Assembly (NCBI GenBank): GCA_947172415.1 | Contig: OX359190.1 | Coordinates: 2,914,001-2,978,000, forward strand | Length of the DNA: 64,000 nt | Origin: Chondrosia reniformis | Taxonomy: Eukaryota > Porifera > Demospongiae > Chondrillida > Chondrillidae | Direction of reading: 5' to 3' | Shown here: positions 50,362 through 63,300 of the stretch, piece after piece | Layout of the letters: each line of letters starts with the position of its first letter | Position numbering within the stretch: the stretch's first letter is position 1 | Translations under genes and position numbers: made by a program | Notes under the pieces: model-generated | Told to the model about the DNA's origin: nothing | The model's input: only the letters and a program-made list of their open reading frames with translations | The model's database searches: none

Positions 50362-53300
50362 ATGGTGAGTTAGAGCGAATAGTTCAAAGAATCGACCTTT
50401 ATTTAATTACTGGACTTTGGAGGGCGAAAGACCTCCAATTGTCTATGATTTTGATTAATGAAAGAAAAAGTACGTATGACAGAACCCGTCGATACAGTAC
50501 AGGTTTAAATCGTATGTGCGTGCGGTAACATGACCGCTGAAGCATTGCATGACTTGTTCCACTATCTGGAGATACAAGAGGTTTACTCCGCTATCGAGGA
50601 GGAAATCAACTGATTTTGAGGTTAACCCTTGAATAGATTTTTGGCATACGAAACTAACTTTAATTTCGAAGCCACTGCTTGACCTGAGCAGAGCGCCTAC
50701 TCTAAGACTCTGGAACTAGCTACAAACCGGAAGAGATAGGCTAGCTCAGTGGCCTATACAGTTGACATAGGTATACTGTATAAAAGTATATTCTGTATAC
50801 GAAACGCGTACGTCCGTTTGATATTCCAATTTTCTATGAAAATTTGATATTCCAAAATTCTATTCTTGCAATAGTAATCGGGCTGCATGCAAAACTTGGG
50901 GCCAGAGGGGGCAAAATGAAAATTTTCAAAATTTAGTGGGGCAATGGTATTAGGGTGTTGAAGCAGTTTAGAGGGTTTCCAAAAGTCTAGGGGGAGCAAA
51001 ATCAATCTTGGGGGGCAAATGCCCCCCTCTATGCAGCCCTGGTAATCTATACATGCAGATATACTAATGCATGTAGTTTAGTATGTTCATGTCTGTGAAG
51101 CTGGTATGCTTGTATTCATCATCCACAGATAAATGGTATTGTTCTCAATGGATATCTTGATGTACGAAGTGGGGAGAGCACTAGTAAGGTGGGCTGTGTA
51201 TTTGTATTGTGTTGGCCTGCATTTGAACAGGTGTGCATGCCTGATATCTTGGTAATGTGGCTAATTACTTGTCCATTTAGATACATCGGTGTCCATTTAG
51301 GAGCTGTACTTGTCCATTTAGATACATTGGAGCTGTACTTGTCCATTTAGATACATTGGAGCTGTACTTGTCCATTTAGATACATTGGAGCTGTACTTGT
51401 CCATTTAGATACATTGGAGCTATACTTGTCCATTTAGATACATTGCAGCTGTACTTGTCCATTTAGATACATTGGAGCTGTACTTGTCCATTTAGATACA
51501 TTGGAGCTGTACTTGTCCATTTAGATACATTGGAGCTATACTTGTCCATTTAGACATATTGGAGCTGTACTTGTCCATTTAGACATATTGGAGCTATACT
51601 TGTCCATTTAGACATATTGGAGCTATACTTGTCCATTTAGATACATTGGAGCTATACTTGTCCATTTAGACATATTGGAGCTGTACTTGTCCATTTAGAC
51701 ATATTGGAGCTATACTTGTCCATTTAGACATATTGGAGCTATACTTGTCCATTTAGACATATTGGAGCTGTACTTGTCCATTTAGACATATTGGAGCTAT
51801 ACTTGTCCATTTAGACATATTGGAGCTATACTTGTCCATTTAGATACATTGGAGCTATACTTGTCCATTTAGACATATTGGAGCTGTACTTGTCCATTTA
51901 GACATATTGGAGCTATACTTGTCCATTTAGACATATTGGAGCTATACTTGTCCATTTAGACATATTGGAGCTGTACTTGTCCATTTAGATACATTGGAGC
52001 TGTACTTGTCCATTTAGATACATTGGAGCTATACTTGTCCATTTAGACATATTGGAGTTATCCATTCAGTTCATTAAGAGAGGCTAGGTTTTTATTTGTT
52101 TATAAAGTATTCAGCTGGTGTGAATAGGCGAATAGCTTTTCCCACTTATCTAATCTGTAATTTGCAACACACTCTGTTATCTTTTCACTTTGAGCCTAAC
52201 AATCTTCACTTTGTTGTCGTTAGACTATACTTATCACTCTTCAACAAAAGTTGTTTGTATATATGCTGCTGCTTGTATTAAACTTAAGTGTTTCTTTCCT
52301 TTATGTTTTCTGACTTGTATTAGTGCTGCGTACATTGGACCTTTATTTCTGTGTCCTATATATAGCGCCTTATGGTGCGGTACACTTTAATAATGACTGA
52401 TTGATTAATTGATTGTTGGATATTCAAATGTGTTTTAATGTAAGCTATAAAATGTACATGTAGATTAAGTTAAAGATATACTAATATTTATATAAATCGT
52501 ACATGTAGATTAAGTTAAAGATATACTAATATTTATAGGACTTGAACAGATCGGGTTTCCATGTGGGGGTTGATATGTTTTTGTATGGATGCTAATATAC
52601 ACAATTGAATTTGCATAATCCTTCCATTCCACAATATTTTGCAAATTAACAATATGATATTTGTGCATTCAATTTCTAAATCACTTCCATAGTTCTGAAT
52701 GTTTGTTACCTCTAATATATTTGGAGGAGCAATGGTGTATGCTATATGGAATTTGTTTAGTTAAGAAGACATGGATTGATAATTTTAAAACAATGATGCA
52801 TTAATACTATTTAACTATGTAATATGTCTATATGTCATAATTATTGTAAGGACAACCTCCTGCATAGGAGATAATGGTCCATTTGGATGATTGATTGATT
52901 GATTGATAAGAAGACAAATATTTATCTATTATCTATGCATTTGTATTTACATTGTATATATAGGTACATATTGCGACTACTAATAATAATAACTTAATAT
53001 ATTACCGGGCAAGTGCATACCAATTAAGGGTTAATAATAATTACCCTTATTCGTAGTTATTATTATTATCTTGTCCCTTTAATAATATGTATATGTAGAT
53101 AGCAATAAAATTTAAAATAATAACAATAACAATGAGCTAGTTTTAATAATAATAATAACTTAACTCTCCATTCTAGGCTGTAGTTCTAATGGACCTTCTA
53201 TAAACATTTTCTTGTTTAATTTTTTTTGGATGTATCTTACCCATTAATAACATATTGTAATTTAAATAATAATAAAAGTAATTATTTTTATTAGCGAGAT

Positions 53301-55742
53301 AAGCTGTAAATGATCTTTTCACATCAATACATAAAAAAGTGGGAAGTTTGCAGATATTCACTAATTATATTCATGTAGGCAATATAAATTAAGCACACAG
53401 TCTCCTATGTGGACTTGTACATGACATAATAAATTATAAATTATAAATCAAAAATGTAAATTTAATTGAATTATATATTCTTTGTGTTTTTACTATAGGA
53501 TTTTCGGAAAAGATTTGTGGTTTTAGATCAAAATTGTATCAAGATGTATAAAAAGGAAGGAGTATGTTACCATGGCAATGACTGCATATAATTAGAGCCT
53601 CATCAATCTAGACTGTATGGGATTGGTATACAGCATCAGAAACTGATATATACTGTACAACAAAGATGTGTATATGTAGTTTTGATAGAGTAAAAAACAA
53701 CTCAAGGACTGAGTTTGAAAAATGACATTAACTGAAAAATATATTCAATTTCAAATGTAAATATAAAAAATGCTATATCTTTAATTAGAGTTGATAGCAA
53801 AGTAAAGATATCTCAAAACTGCTCTAACTATAGTTAAGCGAGGTTTTATACTGCACATTGTGCAAAGCTGGGAGTTAACAATATATTGTATACCTAACCC
53901 AAATAAGGTCTGGTTTGACAATACACTTTCTATTTCAGATATAATAGTGCATCCTATCAGTAGCTATATATACATATATTGCAATCACAAACTGCCACTT
54001 TGACTGTAGCCTTTGCCCCATTCTTCAAAATAGGAATAGTACCATACGCGTACGTATATCGGGAATTGACTTTGTGTGGAATGTGAGATTGTGAGTTTTG
54101 CAATTTTTGATCGATTTGACACCTCAGTAATTCTGTATACTAGTCTGTACACCTTAAGATTCATCTCGCATTCTTTTAACCACAATGTTTTACTTAAGAG
54201 AGGGGAACCTGCAGGCATGGTACTTCCTGTTGCGAGGTATTATTTCCATGGCAACCGCATACTTCTGTAGCAAAATTGGCGTCTCTGAATATGGTAAATA
54301 ACGGAAGTTGGGACAAATTCAATGAAGAAAGGCTAAAAAGAAAACGCTAGCCCCTTAAGACACTCCACAGACATCCCTAAGTTACATTAGTGTAGTTTGA
54401 GATCGATGGGGCCCAATTCAAAGGAGGAGTTTGAGAACAAACAAACAGAGATCCCACAAATTATTATATTGATACATACCAATTAGTTGCAATCTATTAC
54501 CCACGCATTCAAAAATTCCCAATAAATGGTAATCATTAATGGTTCATTTGACATAAGAGACTTTGTATTTACACTATTACACTATTACATTCAGAATCTA
54601 CCCGGTGTACATGGCATCATTCAATATCCCTAGCTTGATTCCCAGTGATATTACTAACCCAATCAATAATAGAATAAGATTCCTTCTAACTACATCAAAC
54701 TGATCTTTGGGATAGTACATCATCACTCAGTCACTGAAGAAGATCCCCAGGGTCGAAACATTTGACCAAGAAATGAAACCAAACTGCATTTCTAAATGCT
54801 CAAAAGTCGAAGGATGTACCATTCCAAAGATAACCCAATCAACTAATCTATTCCTCACTGATTCTGTTATTGGAGCCATGGTAGCAAGATTTATTATTAA
54901 AATAAGGATTTCTTCTAACTGCGTCAGACTTACCTTTTGAAAGGATCATCTTTCGACTTTTAGAGTGTCTAAAGATGTGGTTTTGTTGTCTCTTCTTGAT
55001 TGTCATATGCTTTGATGATTCTTTCAAAAGACAATTTATGTGTGCATGTTCATAGGAGAAGGACATAGCCGGAATGGTGTTTGCTGAGGACATAGGGACA
55101 CTTCAAGATAACAGTGAAGAAGTGGCAAAAGTAAAAATGCACACGTGCATGATTGTGGAGCAAGGATAGCAATTATTTGGTCCAACTTTTGCTAATCACA
55201 TACACTTTAAGGGACCAATATAATACAGTACTTTTTGGGTCGGTTGTCCAGACCAGATGTTGCAATCGGTAATCAGTAAAAAGGTTATCACTGCATGGTG
55301 ATGTCATTCTATATAGTCGGACAAATTGTAGTTGTGAGTACTAACTGATTACCAATTGCAATATCTGGTCCGGACAACTGCACCAAAAAGTACTGTATTT
55401 GTTTTGCATGTGATTTTGCCCCTTTTGAACTAAAATGGGAAATGGTGGAGTATTAGTGCTATTCTGTACGATTATGGATGGCTGGTTTGGCTGACGTCTT
55501 TTGGCTTTCTTATATCATTTAGAAAATATTGACAAAAGTCAATAGAAAACAGAAAATTAATGAATAATATTATATCAATATGTACACAGATGTACAAAAC
55601 TTAGGACATTTCAGTTGGCCGTGGTATGCCAACTATTCTTATTTCCCAGACATTGGGCAACTATATACATATCTACATCAGGAGTGGTGGCAACTTCTAA
55701 AAAGTGGGGGCTCCATCTTTCATGGAACTGGGGGCACTTTTT

Positions 55743-55782
<40 letters not shown>

Positions 55783-58700
55783 GAATTTGTTGAAAAGTCT
55801 CATTCGTGGGAGCCTGGGTTAAGGAATGAGGGGGCTAAGCTCTTCAGAGTGGAGCCCCCTGCCCCCTCCCCCCCGGTGTACATAAATGAATGTGAATGTG
55901 TAACTGCTTTGCATGTTTCTTTTATATTGGTTTTATACGTATACATATTAGTATTGTTATATATTATATTGCTTCTATGTATGTACATAATTGTTTATTA
56001 TTAATTGCAGTATCCATATGCTTTTAATGTCACAACCAATATGAAGACCTATGTTATGAATGCCCCTACCCAGGCAAAGAGAGTAAGTATGACACTGCAA
56101 GTACTGAAACATACGATATGTAGCCAGGAAAATTCTGTAGAATTTTTTTCAATTTTGAATTATTTGTATTTATTTGAGGTTTCCTATAGAAGTTACAAAA
56201 CACTGCAATAAGTTTCAAAGTGTATAAATATAAAGCATAATTTTCCCAGGAGTAATTAACACCTTGTCTATTGGACAGCCACAATGTATAAGTGGGGGTT
56301 CGAGGTTCACTTTTGAAATGTAATTCTCAGAAATGTCCCTTGACACAATTGATAGGAAAGAGAAATAAATGTATCCTTATTGAAACCTCTCTTCCAAACA
56401 CAATCTGGTATAAGCCCTTAAAATCTATGTCCAGATTGTGTTTACTGTAGAATAGATTTTTCCACATACAGTATGTTTATAGGAAGTGTTTACCTATAAG
56501 GCTTTGGATGAGGTTACATACATAATATTATATGGTTTCAGAATTTGCTTCCTTTTTTCCACTGAATCAGACAACTGTTTCTGGGAACTCTCCCCTTCAT
56601 ATTCTGGGAATATTTATTGTCTTGTTATCATCTCTGCATGTATTAAGTAGGCAGTGATAAGTTACAACCGAAAGTAGAGAATACGTTGGGCACTATGGTT
56701 ATGAAACATGTTTTAACCCATGTACAAACTTTAAGTGTCTTTGAATATTCTAAATGGACAAATCAGAAGATGTAGAAATAGAAAAGAAATTACGTATTTT
56801 AAGTTATTTAAATATTCTTAAACCATTCATTACTTGTCATCATAATTATTATGAATGTGTATTATTGTAATGCATAATAACTGTGTCAATAGGAGGAATG
56901 GAAAGCAAAGATTAAAGCAGTAGTGGATTCCTATAATGAAGGTAAGAGGAAGCCGTTAAGATGCTAATTGTTGAAAATGTTCTAATATTGGTCTGCTTTG
57001 AAGTATGGGATAATATTTTCTGTACAAATATGGCCACCTTTTGTAGTGACAACCAGATATGTGATAGGTTAACCAACACCAGAGTGTTTATATAGATGTA
57101 GTAAAGTAATCTTGTTTGAATAATTCTGTACCATTTTGGAAATTCAATTAACTTTTGTGTCAAGAAGAATAATATACTACAAGATAGTGTACATTGTTGA
57201 ATACACTCAGTGTTATAGCTAGAAGTGCTTGTCACAATAGCGATTTTAGTGACTTTTGATAGAGAAGGAAATTGTGGATTTTAAACTTGTGGTTTGGTTG
57301 ATCTGGATTTTTAAGTGCGTGTGAAATACCATTTACTATTAAACTGATAAGTATTTATAAATTAGTTTTCACCAAATCTGCAAACATTATTTCCTTGTAA
57401 ATATTTCTCTTGTTTTGAAGAAAGTCAATCTTTGGATGTAAAGTATGCCACAATAGAGTGTTTTCTCGAGAAAGGAATTCGTATCAGTGGAGACATCGGA
57501 TCAATACTCATGGCACAGCTAACAGCAAAGGCCACTCAACGACACGACGGTCCTAAAGGATGGTAACTTAGCATTTATTACACTGGTCTCGTTCTGTGTA
57601 CTATCTTTTTCCACAAAACAATTCAGTGGTAACCTGACCTAATGAACCAGCCAATGATTCAACAAATGTTACTGATACTAAATAGGTCAGGTTATCTGAA
57701 TGAATGCAAAAAACACTGTACAGTGCCACCCTCTTAATATTCCGCCGCTTAATATACCAAACTGTTTATTATGCCACTTTTTCATGGACGAATTCATAAG
57801 TACGTATTGTGTTAGTATACACATAATCTACCAACTGCTTAATCTGCCTATGCCATAGATTCTCGTGAACGAAATTGTATATCTATAATACTTAATGTTT
57901 ACACTTAATCTGCCAATTTGGGTTTGGACCGAGACCGAATTCATTCATTTCAGGCCACGTTTACATTAAAACATTTTCATTGATATCTGCATCCCGTAGA
58001 GCCACTTTACCATTGTTTCTTGACGGATAAGTCGCTGTAGAAGCAATCAGAGCCCCTTATTGACCATATTTCATAACGTGTGGAAGAAGGAAGTTTTGGT
58101 TAATATGCCAAATCGGATAATATGCCAAATCGGATAACAGAAAACCAATTGTGGCATATTAAGCAGGTGGCACTGTACGTAACTTTTAATAATTAAGTGC
58201 TCTATTACTGTACATGATCCAATGCTCTCACTAAGTTAGATTCCTCTATAGTTCCCTATAGGCCATTACTCTAAAGTAGATGTAGCATATAAGAATATAG
58301 GTGTGTTTGATTATTCATGAAACATCTGAATCACTGTTTTACTACATGTTTATCAATTAATCATAAGAGGCAAAGGAAACAGAAAGATTAAACACTTGCG
58401 AGACTTAGGCCCTATAGAGCATTGAATGAGTATACAGTGACTTTCTTCCTCTTCTCCACTTCTCCATTGGGCCTGACAGCTGTAGTTTTAGGAAGTGCAT
58501 AACACTGTATTCCCAAATAAGGAAGCAGCAGGCACTGGTGGTCATAACCAGCTGTCATGCACATTGGTTCAATTCCCAGCAATTACTTCTTTTGTGTATT
58601 TCCTCCTGATGATGTATATCATTATGGTTCACTGTGATTATTCGTGTATAAAGGTCACACATACGTACGTATGAACCTTCACACACGTACATTCTTGACA

Positions 58701-59397
58701 AGAAGGATATGTGAGCTTTTCGTAGCCGAGGGAAACAATCAAATATTTCATAACCTTTTGGTCCGTAGACCTTCTTCAGCTGATACTAATAGGTTTTACC
58801 TTAAACATACAAACTGATTGGTTTATTATCGGTTAATTATTCCTTCTTGTCATAGACATACATATTTGGTACATCATTTAATTTAATGATTATATGGCAC
58901 ACTAGCTCCTATGACCTATGACCTATGACCTATGACCTATGACCTACTTATAAGACATTTGTGTAGATAGCTACATAGGTACGTATATACTAGGAAAGGC
59001 AAGGGAGGTTGAGCGCGAGATATTACACTGACACTACATTCACATTGTTGACAATATTGTTAAATTTGAACCCTTTTAAGACAAGTAAAACATTTAAAGT
59101 AGTCATGATGTATTGAAATCAATTACCCTTCCTCATTAATGAGAGACATTTGTTATATGAAACTTCTACTTCTGAACTAACAGGGTCTATTATTATATAG
59201 TATGAAGCACTTCTCTCTCCTCTCTCTGTAGTTTCTATGACTGCAATCTTCCTGTGAGTAGCGTAATGACTCAGTTAGCTGAGCATGGCTGGATGTCTGT
59301 GTCAGTGTTTCACACTAGAATCCCTCACCCACTGGATGTAGTACCTCTACCGTGTGATGTACTAGTATTCTCCCATCACGGAGCTCCTGATGTTTGA
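50362..59397 (+). CDS. Small PH-domain protein
   Basis: Eight phase-matched exons: 50362-50364 (ATG followed directly by GTGAGT), 51129-51188, 53499-53561, 55056-55130, 56011-56082, 56893-56941, 57421-57562, 59232-59397; about 209 aa. Residues about 6-105 form a pleckstrin homology domain: GYLDVRSG, KRFVVLDQNCIKMYKKE, then a FNVTTNMKTYVMNAPTQAKR strand pair and the closing helix with EEWKAKIKAVVDSY. Known: PH domains bind phosphoinositides or proteins at membranes. The C-terminal half (about 106-209, starting ESQSLDVKY) is not a family I recognise. The start is the least certain part, since a one-codon first exon is unusual and an upstream non-coding or alternative first exon is possible. AATAAA at 59595-59600 could be the poly(A) signal. 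Confidence 0.7.
50879..51041. mobile_element. CAGGGCTG-ended element, copy 2
   Basis: Opposite orientation to 45436-45602 with the same interior. It lies in intron 1 of the PH gene, just upstream of exon 2. Confidence 0.6.
51268..52060. repeat. 29-bp minisatellite in PH-gene intron 2
   Basis: About 27 units of TACATTGGAGCTGTACTTGT plus CCATTTAGA. Variants (TATACTTG, ACATATTGG) are arranged in recurring patterns, so there is higher-order structure. Confidence 0.95.
55226..55395. mobile_element. MITE, CAGTACTTTTTGG family, copy 2
   Basis: A 170-bp element with the same terminal inverted repeats as 46723-46881 and a TA duplication on each side, in the PH-gene intron after exon 4. Confidence 0.78.
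55741..55783. repeat. ACT trinucleotide tract
   Basis: About 14 ACT units in the PH-gene intron after exon 4. Confidence 0.95.
57721..58175. mobile_element. Tc1/mariner-like non-autonomous element
   Basis: A 455-bp element with inverted ends CAGTGCCACC / GGTGGCACTG and subterminal CTTAATAT-type blocks, flanked by TA duplications, in the last intron of the PH gene. No transposase reading frame was seen. Confidence 0.75.
58505..58655 (+). mobile_element. SINE-like repeat, PH-gene last intron
   Basis: Contains the A-box-like GGCACTGGTGGTCATAACCA, B-box-like GGTTCAATTCCCAGC and a diverged version of the tail (CCTCCTGATGATG, ATGGTTCACTGTGATTATTC). Confidence 0.5.
58910..58948. repeat. TATGACC heptamer tract
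   Basis: About five tandem TATGACC units in the last intron of the PH gene. Confidence 0.9.
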
Positions 59398-60386
59398 TGT
59401 TATTTTAGTGAATGACAATTGTTGGGTTTGTAAATTGTTTCTATAGATAAGTGTATATTCAGAGTGGCTATGTAAGAGTTTATATGTACTGGTTTATTTG
59501 TCATCTTAATTTTGATGAGAAAGGTAATTTTGTAATTGCTACAGCCAAATTGATTTTGGTACCATCCCTAATTTGGTTACCATGGTAATAGTTGAATAAA
59601 TTCCTTTGCTAGTGATCTTAAAAACATCCACTACAACAGTTAGTTGACAACCATTGAGAGAATTAGCTACATGCATGAACCCATGGGTTAGCAATAAAAA
59701 CAATATCATCACACGTGCATGCACACTTGAAGAGGAATATCCTCTTAAAGCCAACAGTACATTGCTGTAGTTAATATGTACATACTTGCTTAAGGTCTTT
59801 GCATAAAAAACATTCTAATAGAAGAAGTTAGAAGATTTGACAGTTCTTATAATTTTACAGTTATGATATATTACATTACAATTAGCTATAGGGGTAAATG
59901 ATTACTTAATCTTTATTGTTAATGTTGTTGCTTTGTATAGAAATTGTCATGGAAACTGCACAAAATAAAGCATTTATTAATTCAACACAAGAGTTAAATA
60001 AACAATTATATGGTATATAGTCTATCATAGTTAATTGCGCTAGCATTATAATATTAATTAGTTGCCATATTTGCAATTGCCCATCCAACATAATGTACAC
60101 AACTAGAATAAAGCCTTCTAAAAAATTGCTGTAAGAGCAAAATTTAGTATATTTTTCGTATAATATAAACGTTAATAGTCATGATCAGTTTAGGCAACAC
60201 GGTTCATGTCAACGGATCGTTTTTAAGTGATCCGGGAAATCTCCATGGCAACCTAAGAGGAGTTGACTGAATTAAATGGCCGTCTAGTTAGAGGGTAGGA
60301 TCTATTCATCAAATCTCAACCAACATACGTAGCTGAAAGTGGAGAAACTATAGGTTTCATTGTTTAGATATAGCTTTAATCCCAGA
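59398..60386. other. Spacer between PH gene and TRAF3IP1
   Basis: No exon seen. AATAAA at 59595-59600 may end the PH-gene transcript. The last few hundred bases should hold the TRAF3IP1 promoter and leader. Confidence 0.5.
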
Positions 60387-63300
60387 ATGTCCAAAGTGGA
60401 GCAGATTGATCCTCAGGTCATTCAAAAGACCAAAGACACTCTAGGGAAGGTGATCTCAAAGCCAGCCCTAACGGACAAGCTTCTCAACCGACCTCCCTTT
60501 CGCTATCTTCACGACATTTTAACTGAAGTCATAAGAGCGACCGGATTTTTAGAAGGTCTCTACTCTGCAGATGAGCTAAATATTACCAGTATTCAGGATA
60601 AGGAGCAGAAAATGGCGTTTTTGCAAAAAGCCATTGATGCTACAAGTTTGTGGTTTAGCGTGTAAAACTTCATGTGCATACTGTTGCAAACTGTAAGAGA
60701 TCCATTTCACAAATTACTATAGGGAAAATACATTAGGTTTTAATCTGAATAAGAACATTTTTAAAAGTTTAAACATTTTTATTAATGTAATTTATCAACT
60801 TAAGTGACGTGACATTAATTAATGCTACAAATAAGAATAATAAATACCTTTTGCTATGTATATATCTATGAAAAATCTAAGATACCATTTTCCTACATGC
60901 TCTGCCTATTCTGTAAAATTGCCTATAGGGGAACTAAACCTGAAGAGAGCTTTGGATGAAGATACAGGAGTTTTTTCTTCCTTCTTTTCCCTTTCATCTT
61001 CTCCACTGGGTCAGACAGCCGTTTCTGGGAATTCTACCCTTCATCAGTGATCCTGAGAGTCTTTGTCTTTTTCTCTATCTTGATCTTCTGTGTATCACAC
61101 ATATCTTAATCTTCTGTGGCCTCCTGCATACATATGTACATTAATATGTTTATGAAGAGAAGAAAAGGAGAAGGAGAAAACTCTTAATAGAGTAAGGGTT
61201 CCTTCTAACTGTGTCGAATAATCTTTCGACTTTTAGAGCATCTAAAGACGTGGGGAAGAAGACCCTCAGGGTCAAAACGTTTGACAACAAGAAGCAAGAA
61301 AAATTGCATCTTTAGACGCTCTAAAAGTCAAAAGATGACCCTTTCAAAAGATGAGAAAACTCTCGAATCCTCTTCCAAACCTCTCACTAGGTTTAGCTTC
61401 CTACAGGCCTATATTCTAAAGTAGATGTAGCATGTAAGAGAAATGGTGTGTTAGATTATTCATGTAGTCTTCTTATTCCTATACTTTAACTTTGCAAGGT
61501 CTTTAGCTGTAGTGCCCTCAGCTTCTTGAATGATGAGTTCTATGTCCCAGACTGTTTGTAGTGATCCATTTCTGTCTTCTGGTCATACAGTATTTGCTAC
61601 AGGAGAACAATTGAAGGCAAAGACATCGCGGATAGTGGCAGGTCAGGAATGTGACAAGACCAACGAGTTCCTCCAAGCTGTGGCTACAGCTGTGTTGAGG
61701 AAGACTGACTCAACTGAGGCAGTGCAGAAGGTTTTGAGTGGGACTAAACCCTCAGACAAAAGGAAAGCTACAAAGTTAGCCATGTCTCAATGTTGTACAA
61801 CTGTTATTACTTCACATGTGTGTAATTATACATATGATAAATCTAATCCTACGTACAATGCTATATACATATATGTCTCAAATTAATATTTAACATGTGT
61901 GTAATTATACATACGTACACATACGTACGTAGGCACATATGAAAAATCTAATACACCATTTTCCTACATGCTATGCCTACTCTGTAAAAATGCCTAAAGG
62001 GAACTAAACCTGGAGAGAGCTTTGGATGAAGATACAGTTGTCTTTTTTCTTCTCTTTCTTCTTCTGCTCCACTGGGCCAGACAGCTGTTTCTGGGAATTC
62101 CACACTTCATCAGTGAATCTTTGTCTTTTTCTTGATCTTTTGTGAATCCTCGGATATGTACATACGTACGTATGTCTGAAGGTTTGCTTACATTGGCAAC
62201 TTTTAGCTTTGCTTTCCATTAACACTCCTTACATGAAACACATAGATACTATCTAATATACCTGCATGTGTATATATGCATGCAATGATGGGGTCTGTTT
62301 GTTGTATTCATTGAGAATGTTATTATTATTATTAATGATTTAAGTGTATCATATGCAGTAGTACACTAGGAATAAATTTTGCCCCATGCTGCACTATACG
62401 TACAATAACCATTGATACCAGTTCTATACATATGCTTATCACACCATACAACATGCCACTTAATGCATACATACATCTTGTTGAACGTTTTAACCTCTAG
62501 GTTTTCACCAGTAATAAATACATATCTATGTAAAGACGATGTACCTGGCTGTCTCCAAATGAAATACACAGATGCCAGAGATATTGCATTTTGTATATGT
62601 ACATATATACGTATGTGCTTATTTATGTACGTTTCTTTGAATGGTTAATTAATGAGAATGAAAATTTAATTGTTTAGAGACCAGAAACCAGAAAAGGAAG
62701 GCAAGAAGAAGAGTGAGGGGAAAAGGGATCCTAAGCCACATGCTAAAGAAGGTGAAGATGTTTTACAGAAAGGGAAACATTCCTCTCAACAGTCGGACCC
62801 AAAGATTGAGGAGACAACTGAGAAGAGGAGAAAGGAAAAGAGGCGTGACAAAGATACCAAGTCCAGTGAAAGAGAAGGTTTATCTAATAAGAGAAGAGAT
62901 CAAGGAGATGGAAAAGGAGTGAGTGCCGAAGAAAAGGAAGTTCCTAAGACATTGTCCCAACCATCCCAACCAAATGAAGAAGATACCTTGCAAGTAAGTG
63001 TGTTTATGTATGTGTGTCTTGCAGTGATCATGTGTCAAAGAGTTGGGAATCACTAAAGATCAAGAAGCAGACAAAGTTCCCCAGGACCACTGATGAAGGG
63101 TGGAATTCCCAGAAACAGCTATCTGACCCAGTGAAGAAGAAGAGAAGTAGAAGGAGAAAACATTTATATCCTTACCAAAGCTCTCCCTACGTAGGTTTAG
63201 TTCCCAAGAGGCCTTTATTCTACAGTATAATAAAAATACAATGAAAAATGTTCGCAATCACAATTTTTACTGTATACATTCCTATGGTTTGCGCTTTGGT

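Noticed and set aside
60360-60386. Upstream in-frame extension of TRAF3IP1
   Set aside because: It begins at TTG and not ATG. The ATG at 60387 gives an N-terminus of the usual family length.
60641-60663. TRAF3IP1 exon 1 reading on to the TAA at 60663
   Set aside because: It would end the protein after SLWFSV. Splicing at 60645 to 61591 restores the conserved TGE...RIVAG region.
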